NCBI GenBank assembly: GCA_037962975.1
Contig: CM075675.1
Span: 105,375,218 to 105,439,217 of the forward strand
Length of the DNA: 64,000 nucleotides
Direction: 5' to 3'
Source: Clitoria ternatea
Taxonomy: Eukaryota; Streptophyta; Magnoliopsida; Fabales; Fabaceae
Positions 20,459 through 32,237 of the stretch are shown piece after piece (position 1 is the first letter of the stretch; each line of letters begins with the position of its first letter). Position numbers and translations under genes: made by a program. The notes below the pieces were generated by a model that was given only the letters and a program-made list of their open reading frames with translations, had not been told where the DNA came from and made no database searches.

Positions 20459-23366
20459 TGTAACATCCCGGATATTTATAGAAAAATTTTGAGAAGTGGA
20501 AAATATTAAAAATTGTTTTTAGGATTTATTTGATATTTTTATGAATTATGGGTTAATTATAAAAGGTGTGATTAGAAGAAGAGAGGTTTAATTTAAATCT
20601 TTAAAGAAATTGAAAAGGAAATAGAGAAATGACCGGTTGAAAAGGTAACCGGTTGGAAGTGACCGGTTGGGCAGGTGACCGGTTGCCATGGGTTTAAATA
20701 AAGGTTTCTCTCTCTCAATCATTCATTGCTGTGAGAACCTTCTTCTTCTTCATCTGTTTCTCTTCTTCCTTTCCTTCCTCCATCGTTGAGAGCTTTAAGC
20801 TTTGAAAGGAGGTCCATCTTTGCATCAAACCTTGAAATAATTACATAGGTGTGACAGTGGTTTCAAGGTAAGTCCTTTGAACCGTTTGAAATTGTCACCT
20901 CATCCCTTTCGTTTCTTTTCTGGACCAAATGGTCATGCATGTAGGGGTACTGTTCCGATCTCCACTTCTCTTAGCTGTGAGCCTGGAAATGGCCCTTTAA
21001 TTGTGTGGATGGTGGTGTGACGTTAATGTGTTTCACGTTCCAGACCGTAGGTGGTGGAACGAACATTGGAGGATCGTTTAAGGAGGCTGCTGCTGGAACG
21101 GAGGAGGAACGGTGCACCAAGCAACTGTTGAGGCTTGGGACAGAGGTAAGGGGGTGTTCGGGTTATAATTAATTAGAATAGGACATACTGTCCGAGTCAT
21201 TGTAATGACTGTGAACCGAGTGAGAATTGATGTTGAATGAAAACCGTGTGAATATGTATATGAATGTGCGTGTGAATGTGCACACCGATCGGTTAAGGAT
21301 CGTGTGTGTATGTGTGACAATATTCAATTTATGTGCACACCGATCGATTTAGGATCGTGTGTGAATATTTATGAATGTACATGGATGAATGAGAACACCG
21401 ATCGGTTTCCGATCGTGTGTGTGTGGCTTGAGCCGATTGAAATTAAAATATTTAATGCTGTGGCAATGTGGAGTCGGGTTTGACAAGCAGGTCACCTGAG
21501 TGATGTTGTTAATGAGTCGAGTTTGACAAGCAAGTCACCCGAGTGATAATGTGATGGATGGGCTTGACAAGTCGGTCGCCCTGTGATGAGAGCACATGCC
21601 AGTTTCTGGTAGTTGCATTTATTGATTGATGATGATATGAAATGTGATTATGTGGTATGGGATGACCGACGGTATATGTTACCCTCGTTTCTGGCTTCAG
21701 TGGTCAAGCAGGACCCAGTTGAGCTACCCAGAGGTCTATGACCCAGTGGTTGAGGGGGAGTCAAGCAGGACTCGGTGAACCAAGCAGGGTTCACGGGGTG
21801 TCAAGTAGGACCCCCAGCTGAAGGCCAATCCTTTAGTATCCGGATACTAGGCGTCGATTTTATGTGAGAGTCAGTTGTGACTTGTAATTTGATGAGTTAT
21901 TAGTTGTGGTATATATTTGCCGAATGCAGTTTACAATATTTACCGAGTGTAGTTTGCTATACTTGCCGAGTGAAGTTTGTTATGATTATCGAAGGAGATT
22001 TTGATATATTTGCTAAGAATGATTTGATGTATTGCTGAGTGCAAATTGCTATATTGCCGAGTGATTTACTATAATTGCCAAGTGTGATTGGCTATATTTG
22101 TTGAATGAGAATTGGAATATTTGCTGAGTATTTGACGTAATTGCCGAGTGTAATTATATATATTGCTAAGTGATTGTTATATTTTCCAAGTGGAAAGTAA
22201 TTATATTTGCCGAGCGAAAGCTATTTGCTGAATGTTGTTAAAATTGTAGAATGAGGACTGTTATATTGCTGAGAGAATTACTATAATACCGAGTGTTAAT
22301 GGATATATTGCCGAGTGTAAGTGTAATGCCGAAGGTAACTTAAATGCTGAGTACAATGTGTAATTTGATGAGGAAAGAATCGGACGGAGTTTATACTTGT
22401 ACCTTGTTGATTAAATTCCGTTCTAGATTAATTATGATGCTAAACACTCACCCTTGTTGTTGTTTTCAATTTTTAGTAACCAGTTACAGGGAAGAGGTCG
22501 GAGCCATGGAGGTGTGCCAAGTGGAGGATTGATGCCAAGGAATCGAGTGCTTTGAAATGAATTCCGAGTGTAATATATATATTTTGAGTTTTCTGTGTGA
22601 TGCTATATGAGTGTGTTAAAATTCGAATCGGTATGTTGATTAATGAGGATATAAATTTTTGATGTTATGAGATCGGTGTTTATTTTATGAATGAATTTGT
22701 ATTGTTGTAGCAGAGTTGATCTCCTGGTGAATCTAGCCGAGTGGATTCCTTATCCGAGCTTGGGCCTATTAAATTGATGCTCATTTGAGTATCCTTCATT
22801 CTTTCCAAGAGAAGAATAACCGAAAGACCCATTTCCGAGTGGAAGATTAGGGTGTCTTCGAGTGAACAATGGCTAAGACTTCGAGTGAAGAAAGATAAGA
22901 GTGTTTCTGAGTGAAGGTTAAAGTGATTCCGAGTGGTTAGAATGTTTCGTGTGATGAAGGATTGAGAGCTCTTCCGAGTGAAGGAAGGGTGAGATGTTCC
23001 CGAGTGAACTATTAGCCGAGCGAGCCTTTTACGAGTGAAGTGAAGTTTGTTTATTTTTCGAGTGATGTCAGGTCGAGGGAACCTTTGTTGAGTGAAAGTT
23101 AAGCCATGTCCGAGTGATATGTAACCGAGTGGATTCATTTCCGAGTGAAATCCGACTGTTTTCTTTCTTTCGCTGTTTCTAAATAACTTTTATTAACGGA
23201 TGTATTTTGGACCGATTCCAATCGGAAAATGCTATTTTAAGTATGATTTTATTATTTTGAAAGTATTTAAGAAAAGTAAATATTATTTTATATTAAGACA
23301 GAGTGGATTTTTATTAAACGTGAAAATTTATTGCGAAAAATGATTAAATTGACTAGGGATGTTACA
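20459..23366. repeat. LTR B: intact solo LTR-type insertion, about 2.9 kb
   Basis: Begins TGTAACATCCC and ends GGGATGTTACA, giving TG...CA ends and an 11-bp terminal inverted repeat. The flanking 5-mers GGTCT (20,454-20,458) and AGTCT (23,367-23,371) differ at one base. No internal coding region was found, so a solo LTR of a large gypsy-type element is the best reading. It contains four ACCGGTT words at 20,631-20,690 just before a TTTAAATAAAGG promoter-like stretch, three CCGATCGG-type palindromes at about 21,280-21,425, and many CCGAGTG words (21,905-22,350 and 22,820-23,150). Confidence 0.7.
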
Positions 23367-24176
23367 AGTCTTCTCTTTGAAATAGGCATATAAATCTTGA
23401 ACTTGCTTTGGAAATAATTGGGTGATTGGTCCCATCATGTAGAACCACTGAATAAACCATTTTGGGAATTTTAAAGAAATTACTCTTTTAAATCAGATGA
23501 ACCATGAATGGGACTAAGGTCTTAAATATAGTATATTATACCAGGCCTCCATATAATCGAAATAATTATATGAAGGGGGGTCAAACTTTCTTGAATTCTT
23601 TGGTGATTATCAAGGAAGTATCCCAGTCTTGAGGAGAAATGATTTTACAAATCTTGATTTTTGAGAAAGCAATAATATCTTTATTGTCCTGTTGATAGTG
23701 GTGTTCTAACTGTATTGAATTGGTATATACTAAGATAAACTCTAGAATGTTCAAGTTTTTCTTAGATCAATAGGAATATATTGATAAAAAGAGAGTAACT
23801 ATCTTGCAAGTCTTCGAGGGTTTATTTTAATCCAATCTTTTTCTAATGTAATGATAGATAATTTTTCTGGTTTCTCAAGGTATCCATCTTGAGCAATATA
23901 AGGAACACTCTTTGCTAAATCAGAAGGTTTAATTGAAGTATTGACATATTGAAGGGGGAATATAAGGGCTTTGGTGGAGGAGTTTATACTATTTGAGATG
24001 TGGTTTTTTGGGGTGTTTGAGGGGAAAGAGAAATTAAGGATGATGAGAAAGACAATAGTAAAACCCTTTTAGGAGAATCGTATTGATCTTTTGACACTGC
24101 CTTTCCTTTATTACTCGTGATAATCCCTGTAAAAATTCTCAGGTTAAATAGTTTGTAAGGGCATTTTTCTCTCCTT
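23367..24176 (-). pseudogene. EPRV fragment after RNase H
   Basis: AT-rich remnant between LTR B and the RNase H frame. The minus strand holds only short broken frames with many stops, and no domain could be named. Its position fits the C-terminal or downstream reading frame of a pararetrovirus genome. Confidence 0.45.
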
Positions 24177-25735
24177 TTATGTGTTCAATATCAAATTCAA
24201 AATAAGATAATAAAGATTGCCATCTGGCAAAAATATGCTTGGAAATAAGATTTTTAACATCTTTGTTTTAAACACTGGAAGCAGCGTACAATCAGTCCTA
24301 ATTAAAAAAAATTTACTAAATAAATCATCTTGAAATTTTAAAACACATAACACTATTGATAAAATTTCTTTTTTAACGGTAGAGTATTTTTGTTGGGCCT
24401 GATACCAAACTCCAGAATGAAAGCGTACAATTTGTTCTTTAGAAGAATCAAAAATTATTTGTTCTAATACTCCTCCATATCCCAAATTAGAAGCATCGGT
24501 TGCTAAGATTAAAGAAGCTGTTAGATTGGGAATTCCTAAACAAGGAAGTTTTTTAGTTAAAGACTTTACTTGTATTATTGTTTGAGTCATTTGATCATTC
24601 CAAGTAGGGGGATCTTTTCTGAGTCTTTTATAAAATGGTGCACAAATAGTTCTAATATTAGGCATAAATTCTGCTACATAATTGATACATCCTAAAAACC
24701 TTTGTAATTGTTTTTTATCTTTAATTTCGTTAGGAAATTTATCGGCAAATTCTAAAGACCTTTGTATAAGAGTAATGGTTTCTTGATATATTTCGTATCC
24801 CAAAAATCTTACTTTTGTTTGAAATAATTTTATTTTTCTGGCTGATAGTACTAACCCATTTTCCTTTATAATCTAAATAAATTTTTCTAAGTGAGAAACA
24901 TGTTGATTAATTCCTTTTGAGAAATTAAAACATCATCTTGATATACTATTGAGAATTCCATATAAGGATAAAAAATATCATTCATTATATTTTGAAACTC
25001 ACTTGGAGCATTTTTTAATCCTTGGGGCATTACATTCCCTTCATAATGTTCAAATGGGACTACAAAAGTTGTTTTATATATATCTTCTTCTTTTACAGAG
25101 ATTTGATAATATCTAAATTTCATATTAAATTTAGAAAATATAGTTGCATTATGTAATCTCTTAATTAAGTTTGATCTATTGGGTAATGGATACCTTATCC
25201 ATTTTAATACTCTATTTAAAGGCTTATAATTAATTACTAATCTTGGAGCTCCTCTTTCTTGTTGAGAAGCATTCATTACATAAAACCCTGAACAACTCCA
25301 AGGAGATTTTGAAGGCCTAATTAATCCTTTATCTAAATATTCTTGAATTTCCTTTTTACAATATTCTAAATATTGTTGATTCATTGGAATGGTTCTAGCT
25401 TTTGTGGGTATTTTTGTTTCATCAAAATTATCTTCATATGGTAGCGCAATTTCATATTTCTTTCTATTCCAAAAGGCTATTGGATTAGTTTCACAAATTT
25501 CTTTTTCTATTTTTTCTTGAAAGTTTTTAATAGTTTGTTGAAGTTTTGGAGTTTTTAATTGTTCTTCAATTCTTTTATATTGTATTTCTTTGTTTAACGT
25601 ATGAATTTGCTTAATTTTTCTTTCTAAAAGATTCACACTTTTTATTGAATTCTCTTTTAATAAATTTAGTTCTCTAAATCTAGGAGGTTTTATAAATTCA
25701 AAGCAAATTTCTTGACCCAAAGCTTTAGATACAAT
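24177..25735 (-). pseudogene. Endogenous pararetrovirus RT and RNase H, broken
   Basis: The largest readable EPRV pieces. The frame 25,720-24,887 carries an RT of the Caulimoviridae type: an N-terminal linker, KEIQEYLDKGLIRPSKSPWS, PRLVINYKPLN, and the active site YQDD (about 24,950). It ends soon after the YQDD box; after several stops and a frame change, the frame 24,803-24,177 carries the RT thumb (LQRFLGCINYV) and RNase H (ATDASNLGYGG with Asp; KYSTVKKEILSIV with Glu). The combination and order are those of pararetroviruses rather than gypsy elements: no integrase follows. The genus is not assigned. Breaks include stops between 24,887 and 24,803 and the loss of a continuous frame upstream. 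Confidence 0.8.
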
Positions 25736-26830
25736 TCATATTTCTGTTACTTCGAAGGGATATAAAAGTGTCAAAAATGGGTTCCTAATATTAAAGGAGT
25801 AGTCATTTTTTTACTAATACAAAAGAAGTTCGATAACATATTTTATTTTTACAAATTTTTGCATTTGATAGTTTGTATGGAATATTCATTTTTGACCCAT
25901 TAACTTACTCTCTCATTAGTTTTTTCATAGTATTTTGTAGGTACTAATCCTTTTTGAATACAATTAATATCCGCTCCAGAATCAACTAGGGCTATTACCC
26001 GTACTAACCATTTATGTGAAGTTATAAGACTTAATAGGTTTATATAACTCTCGCTTGATTCACCCTTATCATTTTCTTTAGGTTTTTCTTGTGTTTCAAT
26101 TATTTTCCTTCCTTCTAGTTCTATAAGTCTATATTCTAGAGAAATATCATTTTGTTTTAATTCTAGAATTTCTCTTTTTAATTCTTTTATTTCTTCTTGC
26201 AAATCTTTGATGGTTACTAAACTAATGGGTTGTTTAAATTGTTTTAAAATGTCTTTTATTTTTATTGCTTCTATAGTTTAAGCTTTATTTTGTTCTTCTT
26301 TTAAAATTAAATCATTTAATTGGTGTAAGAACTCGGTCTTTAGTGGGGATTCTTCCATTTTGTCAATTATTGATATTAAAGTAGACGTTTGATCTTTAGT
26401 TATCATATTAACTGTTTAACAATTTGAACAAGAACATAATCTTGGTCCTAAACAGAAATTTTATTCTTCTTATTCTAACTCTTCGTCAGAATAGGAAGTT
26501 TGGTTTAACTGATATAATTCATTTTCAGATTCTATATTTTCTTCTGTTTCTTCTTCAGGTTCGGAATTAAGCAAAACATTTAATAGACTTTCTTTTAACT
26601 TCTCTTCTATTTCTAAAGCATTTATTTTTTCTTGTACTCTACAATTTTTTGTTATATGTCCTTTCCTTCCGCATTTTCAACAAGTAACCATTCTTTTTCT
26701 TTGGGAATTATTAGTTTTCTTAGGGACTGCTTTTATAGGGTGACTTTGTGGGACTGAAATTTTATTATAGTTTTTTCTATTATTATTAGTTTTTACATAT
26801 CTATTAGTTCTTTGTGCTTGTTATTGCTCT
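25736..26830 (-). pseudogene. EPRV protease and zinc-knuckle region, broken
   Basis: The frame 26,202-25,900 contains an aspartic protease motif, ALVDSGADINC (DSG catalytic triad), preceded by a Lys/Glu-rich coiled segment. Upstream, at 26,692-26,643, is a CCHC zinc knuckle (CX2CX4HX4C, with KCGRKGHITKNC). It is interrupted by an in-frame TGA between the first and second cysteines. A basic region follows at 26,700-26,830. The order zinc knuckle, protease, RT matches a caulimovirid polyprotein. Confidence 0.7.
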
Positions 26831-28147
26831 TTTCTTTTTCTTCTTTTTCGTTGGGTGCTAGGGGCTGCTATACTTTCTATTCCATATTGAGCACAAAATG
26901 TTCCTACTTTTCTTTTATCAACAATACTTTCTTTTCTTATTTTATTCTGTAATTTATAATCAGTACAAACATTTATTCCAGTATCTATAATACAATTATG
27001 TAATTGTCCATAAGTTAAGCTTTTATAATTTACTTCAGGTCCATAAGTTTTTTTGTAAATTTATTTTTACCTTTTCTGAAAATAACCTAGGTAATTCGGC
27101 TATAAATTTTTCTTTCTAAAAACTTTCATTACTATCTTCTCTCATGGTTACTTTAGCTAAAAAGTTATCTTTATACCATCTATAATCAGACATAGTTGGA
27201 CAATGTAAATTTGTTAACTGTGTTGAAAGTCTATCTTTAAACATATGTGGATCTCCAATAAAACTTTTAATAATAGAATATGCTAATATAGCTACAGGGT
27301 CAAATTCATTATTTTCACTTTTAACACTATCAAGTATTATACTTTTTTCTTGAGGAGTTAATAAATTATCCCACCATCCTTTTTAATTGTCTAGTAAATC
27401 CTTGAATTAATAATATTGCAGCATCTCTTTTAGATATCTTTTTTGTTTTATATGCAATTGCACACATAGTCATATGAGTAACTACATCAAGAATAGTTTG
27501 TTCACTTAATCCATCTATATTCCATTCTACAATATCATGTCCTGAATAGTTTACATTAGTTAATTCTCCTCTTTCTTCAAACTGTACATCAACAAAGGTT
27601 GGTCTTGGATAATAATTTCTTAATAAAGGGTAACTTTTGGGTTGAGTTCTTATTTTATTTAGAGTGAAATTGTCTTTTTCTAATACATTAACCGAGTTTC
27701 CAATATTCATCTTTTTTAATTTTTCTTTGATTTCTTCTATATCTATTTCAAAATTAGTTTTAAGTCTTAAAGAATTTAAATCCTTTGTGGTATATTATTA
27801 AATTTATAAATAGGACTTTTTATAGATTGTTTTAAACTATTATTATTATCTCATTTGTTTTTTATCCTGACTAATTGTCTGCTCATAGTGTCTAATATAG
27901 TATTTGAAAAGTTTAATTGTTGATGAATTTTCTTTATGTCTTTTTTCTCTATAGGTGCTTCTTCATTATCCACATGCTTATAAGGAGTGGCTTCTATTTC
28001 TAGATCTTTGGAGGCTAAGATTTTTATTCCTTCCATTGGAGGATGTTCAGACTCAATATTTTTGTCATTAATAGTTTTCCATATACTAGTGATTTTAGTT
28101 ATGGGTTGTATTGTTTTGTTTATTGTAAAAGGATATTGTATACTCAT
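26831..28147 (-). pseudogene. EPRV coat-protein region, broken
   Basis: The frame 27,710-27,366 continues past a frame change near 27,380 (GWWDNL) to about 27,130. It resembles a caulimovirid capsid core: PRPTFVDVQFEERG, DIVEWNIDGLSEQ, MTMCAIAYK, then LTPQEKSIILDSV and FIGDPHMFKDRLSTQLTNL. The upstream frame 28,147-27,851 is an acidic/Ser-rich N-terminal part. Several stops and frame shifts separate the pieces. It lies between the movement-protein-like segment and the zinc knuckle, as expected. Confidence 0.65.
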
Positions 28148-29360
28148 TTTCTTTTGAGAAGTTTGAGAAGTACCAATCTCTTTTTCTTCTATATTTTTAT
28201 AAAATAATTCTTGATATTCTATTGTTTTTTCTTTTGAGAAGTTTGAGAAGTATCAATCTCTTTTTTCTTTATTATAAAAAGCTTTGAAATCTTGTCGAAT
28301 CCAATTTTTATCTATTTCAAAAGGTAATTCTCTATTTAATGTATTTAAAACTTGAGACCGTGTTGGAGAATATTGAGGCGATTCAGATTTATAAGTTTCT
28401 TGATAAACGGGTATAGCTATATGTGGCAAATCATTTCTTATTCCCTTTAAATCTAAATTAATAGTAGGATTATCTATAGAATGTCTTGATGATTCAGATT
28501 GAATTACCTGTGGTCTATTGATTTTAAAAGATGACGTATTTAATCTTAATCATACTTCATTACCTTCTCTAATAACCTCTCTTATTTCAGTATTATAAAA
28601 TTTGTCTTCTTCTAATATATCGCTTAATACCCATTCTTCAGGAATTCTTTTCATAACTTCTTCATGAGATAATTTCTTGGGAACCACAACTTCTGATTTC
28701 TTAAATTTGCTTCTACTAAAATAGTTTCATCTTTTGGTGAGGATCTAAGAGCTCTAAAATTATAATTTACCTTAGTAATTTTATAATATATTCTATAAAT
28801 AATATTATAAGGACTCGCACCTTCTTTTATTGTATCTATTGATTTTAAATAGAGTTTTATAGCCTCAAAAGTATATTTATTTCTTATATCCACGAAAAAT
28901 TAGGATAACAATTAAAGAAAGTCGGTCCATCATGAAGGTTACTTTCTAAAACTGCTATCATGGATTCCTCAAAATTTTTAATCTAGTGTCTTTTAATATC
29001 ATTAGAAGAATTTATTCCTAACATATAATTAGGTTTAGCAGCTACTTAAATTAATCCTAGATGTATAAAATTGAATCATTTTTCAATATGTCTATCAATC
29101 ATGTCTTGATCTGAAATATTAATTTCTCTATTAGCCCTTGACCCGGAATAACTATATTCTAGTATGTGGATTTCTTCACTGAAGTTTGATTTCCATAAAA
29201 ATTGTTGTTTATAGACTTGATCCTTTTTTATTATAGGTATTGACCAATTATGAAAGGTATTTTTCTATTTTAGCTATTTCTAATTCTTTTGAAGTTATAT
29301 TACGATATTCTGAAGAGGAAGTAGAAACTTGCTCAGGAGTTTGTCTTACAATAACCTTAT
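28148..29360 (-). pseudogene. EPRV movement-protein-like region, broken
   Basis: The frame 28,893-28,651 (DIRNKYTFEAIKLYLKSID ... YRIYYKITKVNYNFRAL) resembles the C-terminal part of caulimovirid movement proteins. Downstream on the minus strand are NPTINLDLKGIRNDLP and Arg/Ser-rich linkers. A short direct duplication (CTTTTGAGAAGTTTGAGAAG) occurs at about 28,152 and 28,232. Many stops interrupt the frame. The left end of LTR C (29,361) cuts it from its N-terminal part, which is found at 43,749-44,370. Confidence 0.6.
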
Positions 29361-30627
29361 CTGTAACATCCTAAAATTTAGAATTTTAGAAAAATAATTC
29401 ATTAAGGATCAGTGGAGAATTTCTGAGTGAAAAATGTCTGATTTGTGAAGAAATTCCGAGTGAATTATGTCTGAGGCAAGACCTCCGAGTGAAAATGGAT
29501 ATAATTCCGAGTGAAGGAAGGTTAACATGTTTCCGAGTGAAGCATGATTGAGAGAATTATTTCTGAGTTAAGAAAAACTCTGTTTCCGAATGAGACACTT
29601 TCGAGTGAGGCAAATCCGAGTGAAACGTCTCCGAGTGAAATGTTTCTGAATATATTGTTCCCGAGAGAAGTACTTCTGAGCGAAAGAGAAGCTTTAATTT
29701 CAAATGAGTACTTCTCGGGCCGAGATATTTTTGGATAGTGACCGAGTGGAGTATCTCCGAGTTGTGTGACTTTTCGAGTAGGATGGCACCGAGTGAGACG
29801 TTTCCAAGTGGGATAATGTCAAGTGAGACACTTCTAAATTACGTGTGGTAAGGCACCGATTGGGACATACCGAATGAGTCTTTTCCAGGAAGAGTACTTC
29901 TGGACAGAGAAAGACTTTAACTCCGAGTGAGTATGTTTCTGAATGAATAGTTTCCGAGGGAAGTAAATATCCGAGTGGTGAATTCATTTAATTCGTGCTC
30001 GGGTCGATATTCAGAGTTTCCGAGAGCTTGTGCTCGGATTCGTCTTTAAGATTGTCTTCGACCCCGAGTGATCCTTTCGAGTGGAAGATTTCCGAGAGGA
30101 CTAAACTTCGATACCGAGTGATCTTTTCGGATGTAAGACTTCTGAGTGACGCACGTGAAGGCTTTGACTCGGGTAGAGATATTTCTGAATGAGGAATCTC
30201 CGAGTGATACATTTCCGAGTGGATCACTTCCGAGGAAAGAAAATCTAACTGAGTGTTTCATGAAGAAACCTTTCCGAGTAAAATTCCTCCGAGTGAAGTA
30301 ATTCTGAACCGAAAGAGGCTTTGATGGATCTTTCTCGGAAAGAGGGATATACCCAAAATACCGAAATCGAGTCGGAATTGATAATTACTCCAATTATTGA
30401 AGCTTTCCACGTCACTCTGTTCTAGCAGATTCTCTTTTCTGATTTTTCTAAGTGTGGGACCCTCTCTATTGTCCTATCCTCTTTTCTTTTATTATCTTGT
30501 TTTGTCCTTATATTTTAATATAAGTGTATCAGTAATTATTCATTTCGTTCACGTCATTTTCATAGACAATTTCTGCCAATCCTATCATTAGATTAGCTGG
30601 GAATTTTGAGTGAGTGTCAACATCACC
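29361..30627. repeat. LTR C: left part of a third LTR-type insertion
   Basis: Starts TGTAACATCC directly after EPRV sequence and is full of CCGAGTG words and their variants (29,440-30,310), as in LTRs A and B, but the rest of the sequence is a different subfamily. It stops at about 30,627, where sequence of the minus-strand Ogre relative's LTR begins. Its right end is missing. Short open frames within it are products of the repeated GAGTGA words. Confidence 0.6.
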
Positions 30628-31873
30628 AAGATATTTTGCTTTTTTTTATATATTTTTAGATTTTCACACAAGGAATTTATCAAATATTTCTTTAAAAAAC
30701 AGAAAGATATTTTGATGTTTAAATTTTTTTTTAAATTTAACATAATAAAAAAACTACTCATTTATTTGTTATTTATAAAAAGGAATTATTGTTGTTATTT
30801 TATTACTTCCTAAAAATAAAAAGGGTATTTTTTTTACATTATTTCAACATGAATAAAATAAAAATTATTCTTTTCAATTAAATTCCTTTAAGAATAAAAC
30901 AAAACACTTTTTTATTTAAGTTTTGTATTTGTTTGCTAAAAAAGAACCCCATAGCTATTTGGGCTTCAGATTTTCTGAAACCCATTACCATTTCAACAAA
31001 ACAGTTTAAAAAAAAAGAAAAAGAAAGGATTTTAAGAAATTGGGCCTCACTATTTGAGGCCCATAAAATCTAAACCTAAGTTTCAAAGAAAGAAAAGAAG
31101 AGAATGAGGGGGGATGAGTGGGGCGGCAGAGAGAGGGGGAAAGGAGTTCTGAGAGAGGGAGAGAAAGAGAGAGGTCCACCGGAGAGGGAGAGACTGAGAG
31201 GGGGTGACGGCGGCGGAGCAGGGAGAGAGGAGTTCTGAGAGAGGGAGAGAAAAAGAGAGTGACGATGGAGGAGGGAGGGACCAGCGAGAGAGAGTGCAAA
31301 CCAGAGAGAGGGCGGAGGGAAAGAGAGAGGACCACCGGAGAGGGAGAGACCGAGAGGGGGTGACGGCGGCGGAGCAGGGAGAGGCCGAGAGAGAGTGACC
31401 GGCGGCGGAGAGGTGCTCTGACCGGCGTGCACAGGCCCGGGAGGACACCGTCGGAGGAGGAGGCCTGCTCGGGTTTCCTGGGCGGACTGCGTCGGAGGTG
31501 ACGGTGGAGGAGCTGGTCGGCGTAGGAGGAACTCCAACATAGTGCTTATTTTCTACTTTTGCTTTTTTTTTTCTTGTTGTTGGGATGTTATGTTCTTCAG
31601 TTTGATGGTGAAGAAGATTTGATGAATTGGTTGTTTCCTTTGTGATTTTTCTGATTTGGGTCCTTAGAGAAGATGGGGATGAGATTGGGTTCTCTGAATG
31701 TAGATAGCCCCCCGTTTTGGTTTTCTGATAGGTTCTTATATTAGCACCCTTTCATTATGTTCCAACCATGGTAGTGGGGTGAGTTGGCCACTGAGAAAAA
31801 CAGGGAGAAGTGGGGAGGAGGGATTTATTTTTAAAACATCATCATCTCCTGATTTTCAGAGATGGTGTTCACA
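30628..31873 (-). repeat. 3' LTR of the Ogre relative, missing its R/U5 end
   Basis: Nearly identical to 42,502-43,748, differing mainly in homopolymer lengths and a few single bases. The LTR starts (minus strand) TGTGAACACC at 31,873. Homology stops abruptly at 30,628, so about 1.33 kb of the LTR (the end with the GCGACA terminus) is absent. The GA-rich block at about 31,080-31,530 gives long antisense Ser/Leu/Pro-rich frames that are low-complexity artefacts. Confidence 0.85.
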
Positions 31874-31953
31874 GCTGCCCCTCTTTACTTTCTTTTCATG
31901 AAAATATGAATGATTCGTTCATATCGTGAAAAGGAAGTAAAGACATGAACACC
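31866..31953 (-). promoter_or_regulatory. Polypurine tract and U3 border of the Ogre relative, in an inverted repeat
   Basis: On the minus strand, GAAAGTAAAGAGGGGCAGC directly precedes the LTR start TGTGAACACC. The arm at 31,926-31,953 (GTGAAAAGGAAGTAAAGACA then TGAACACC on the + strand) is complementary to it, leaving a loop of about 30 nt. Confidence 0.7.
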
Positions 31954-32237
31954 GTCTCGACAACAACAACCTCAAAATGTGACAGCTTTGACAAACATGA
32001 GTGTCAAACAATGCCAATTTTGGCAATAAGAAAGACTTACAAGCTTTGGCAATTGGGGAAGATAAACAAGGTGCTAACTCTGGCAACTGAAGTTAGAGCT
32101 TTGCCCTGAAGCTTACTTGATAGAGATCAGATGCCTAGGGGATGCCCCAGGCTCACATCAAGAAATGAGATAGCCTAGGAGTGGGCTTCTGAGGCTTTGA
32201 CTGAAAGCAGGTGACTTAGGGAATGTCCCTAGTTTAC

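Noticed and set aside
20459..23366. LTR B as a DNA transposon because of its terminal inverted repeat
   Set aside because: TG...CA ends, a 5-bp near-duplication and homology to LTR A fit an LTR better; no transposase seen.
31006..31540. Ser/Leu/Pro-rich frames on the minus strand (also 42,859-43,414)
   Set aside because: Low-complexity translation of the GA-rich block in both LTR copies.
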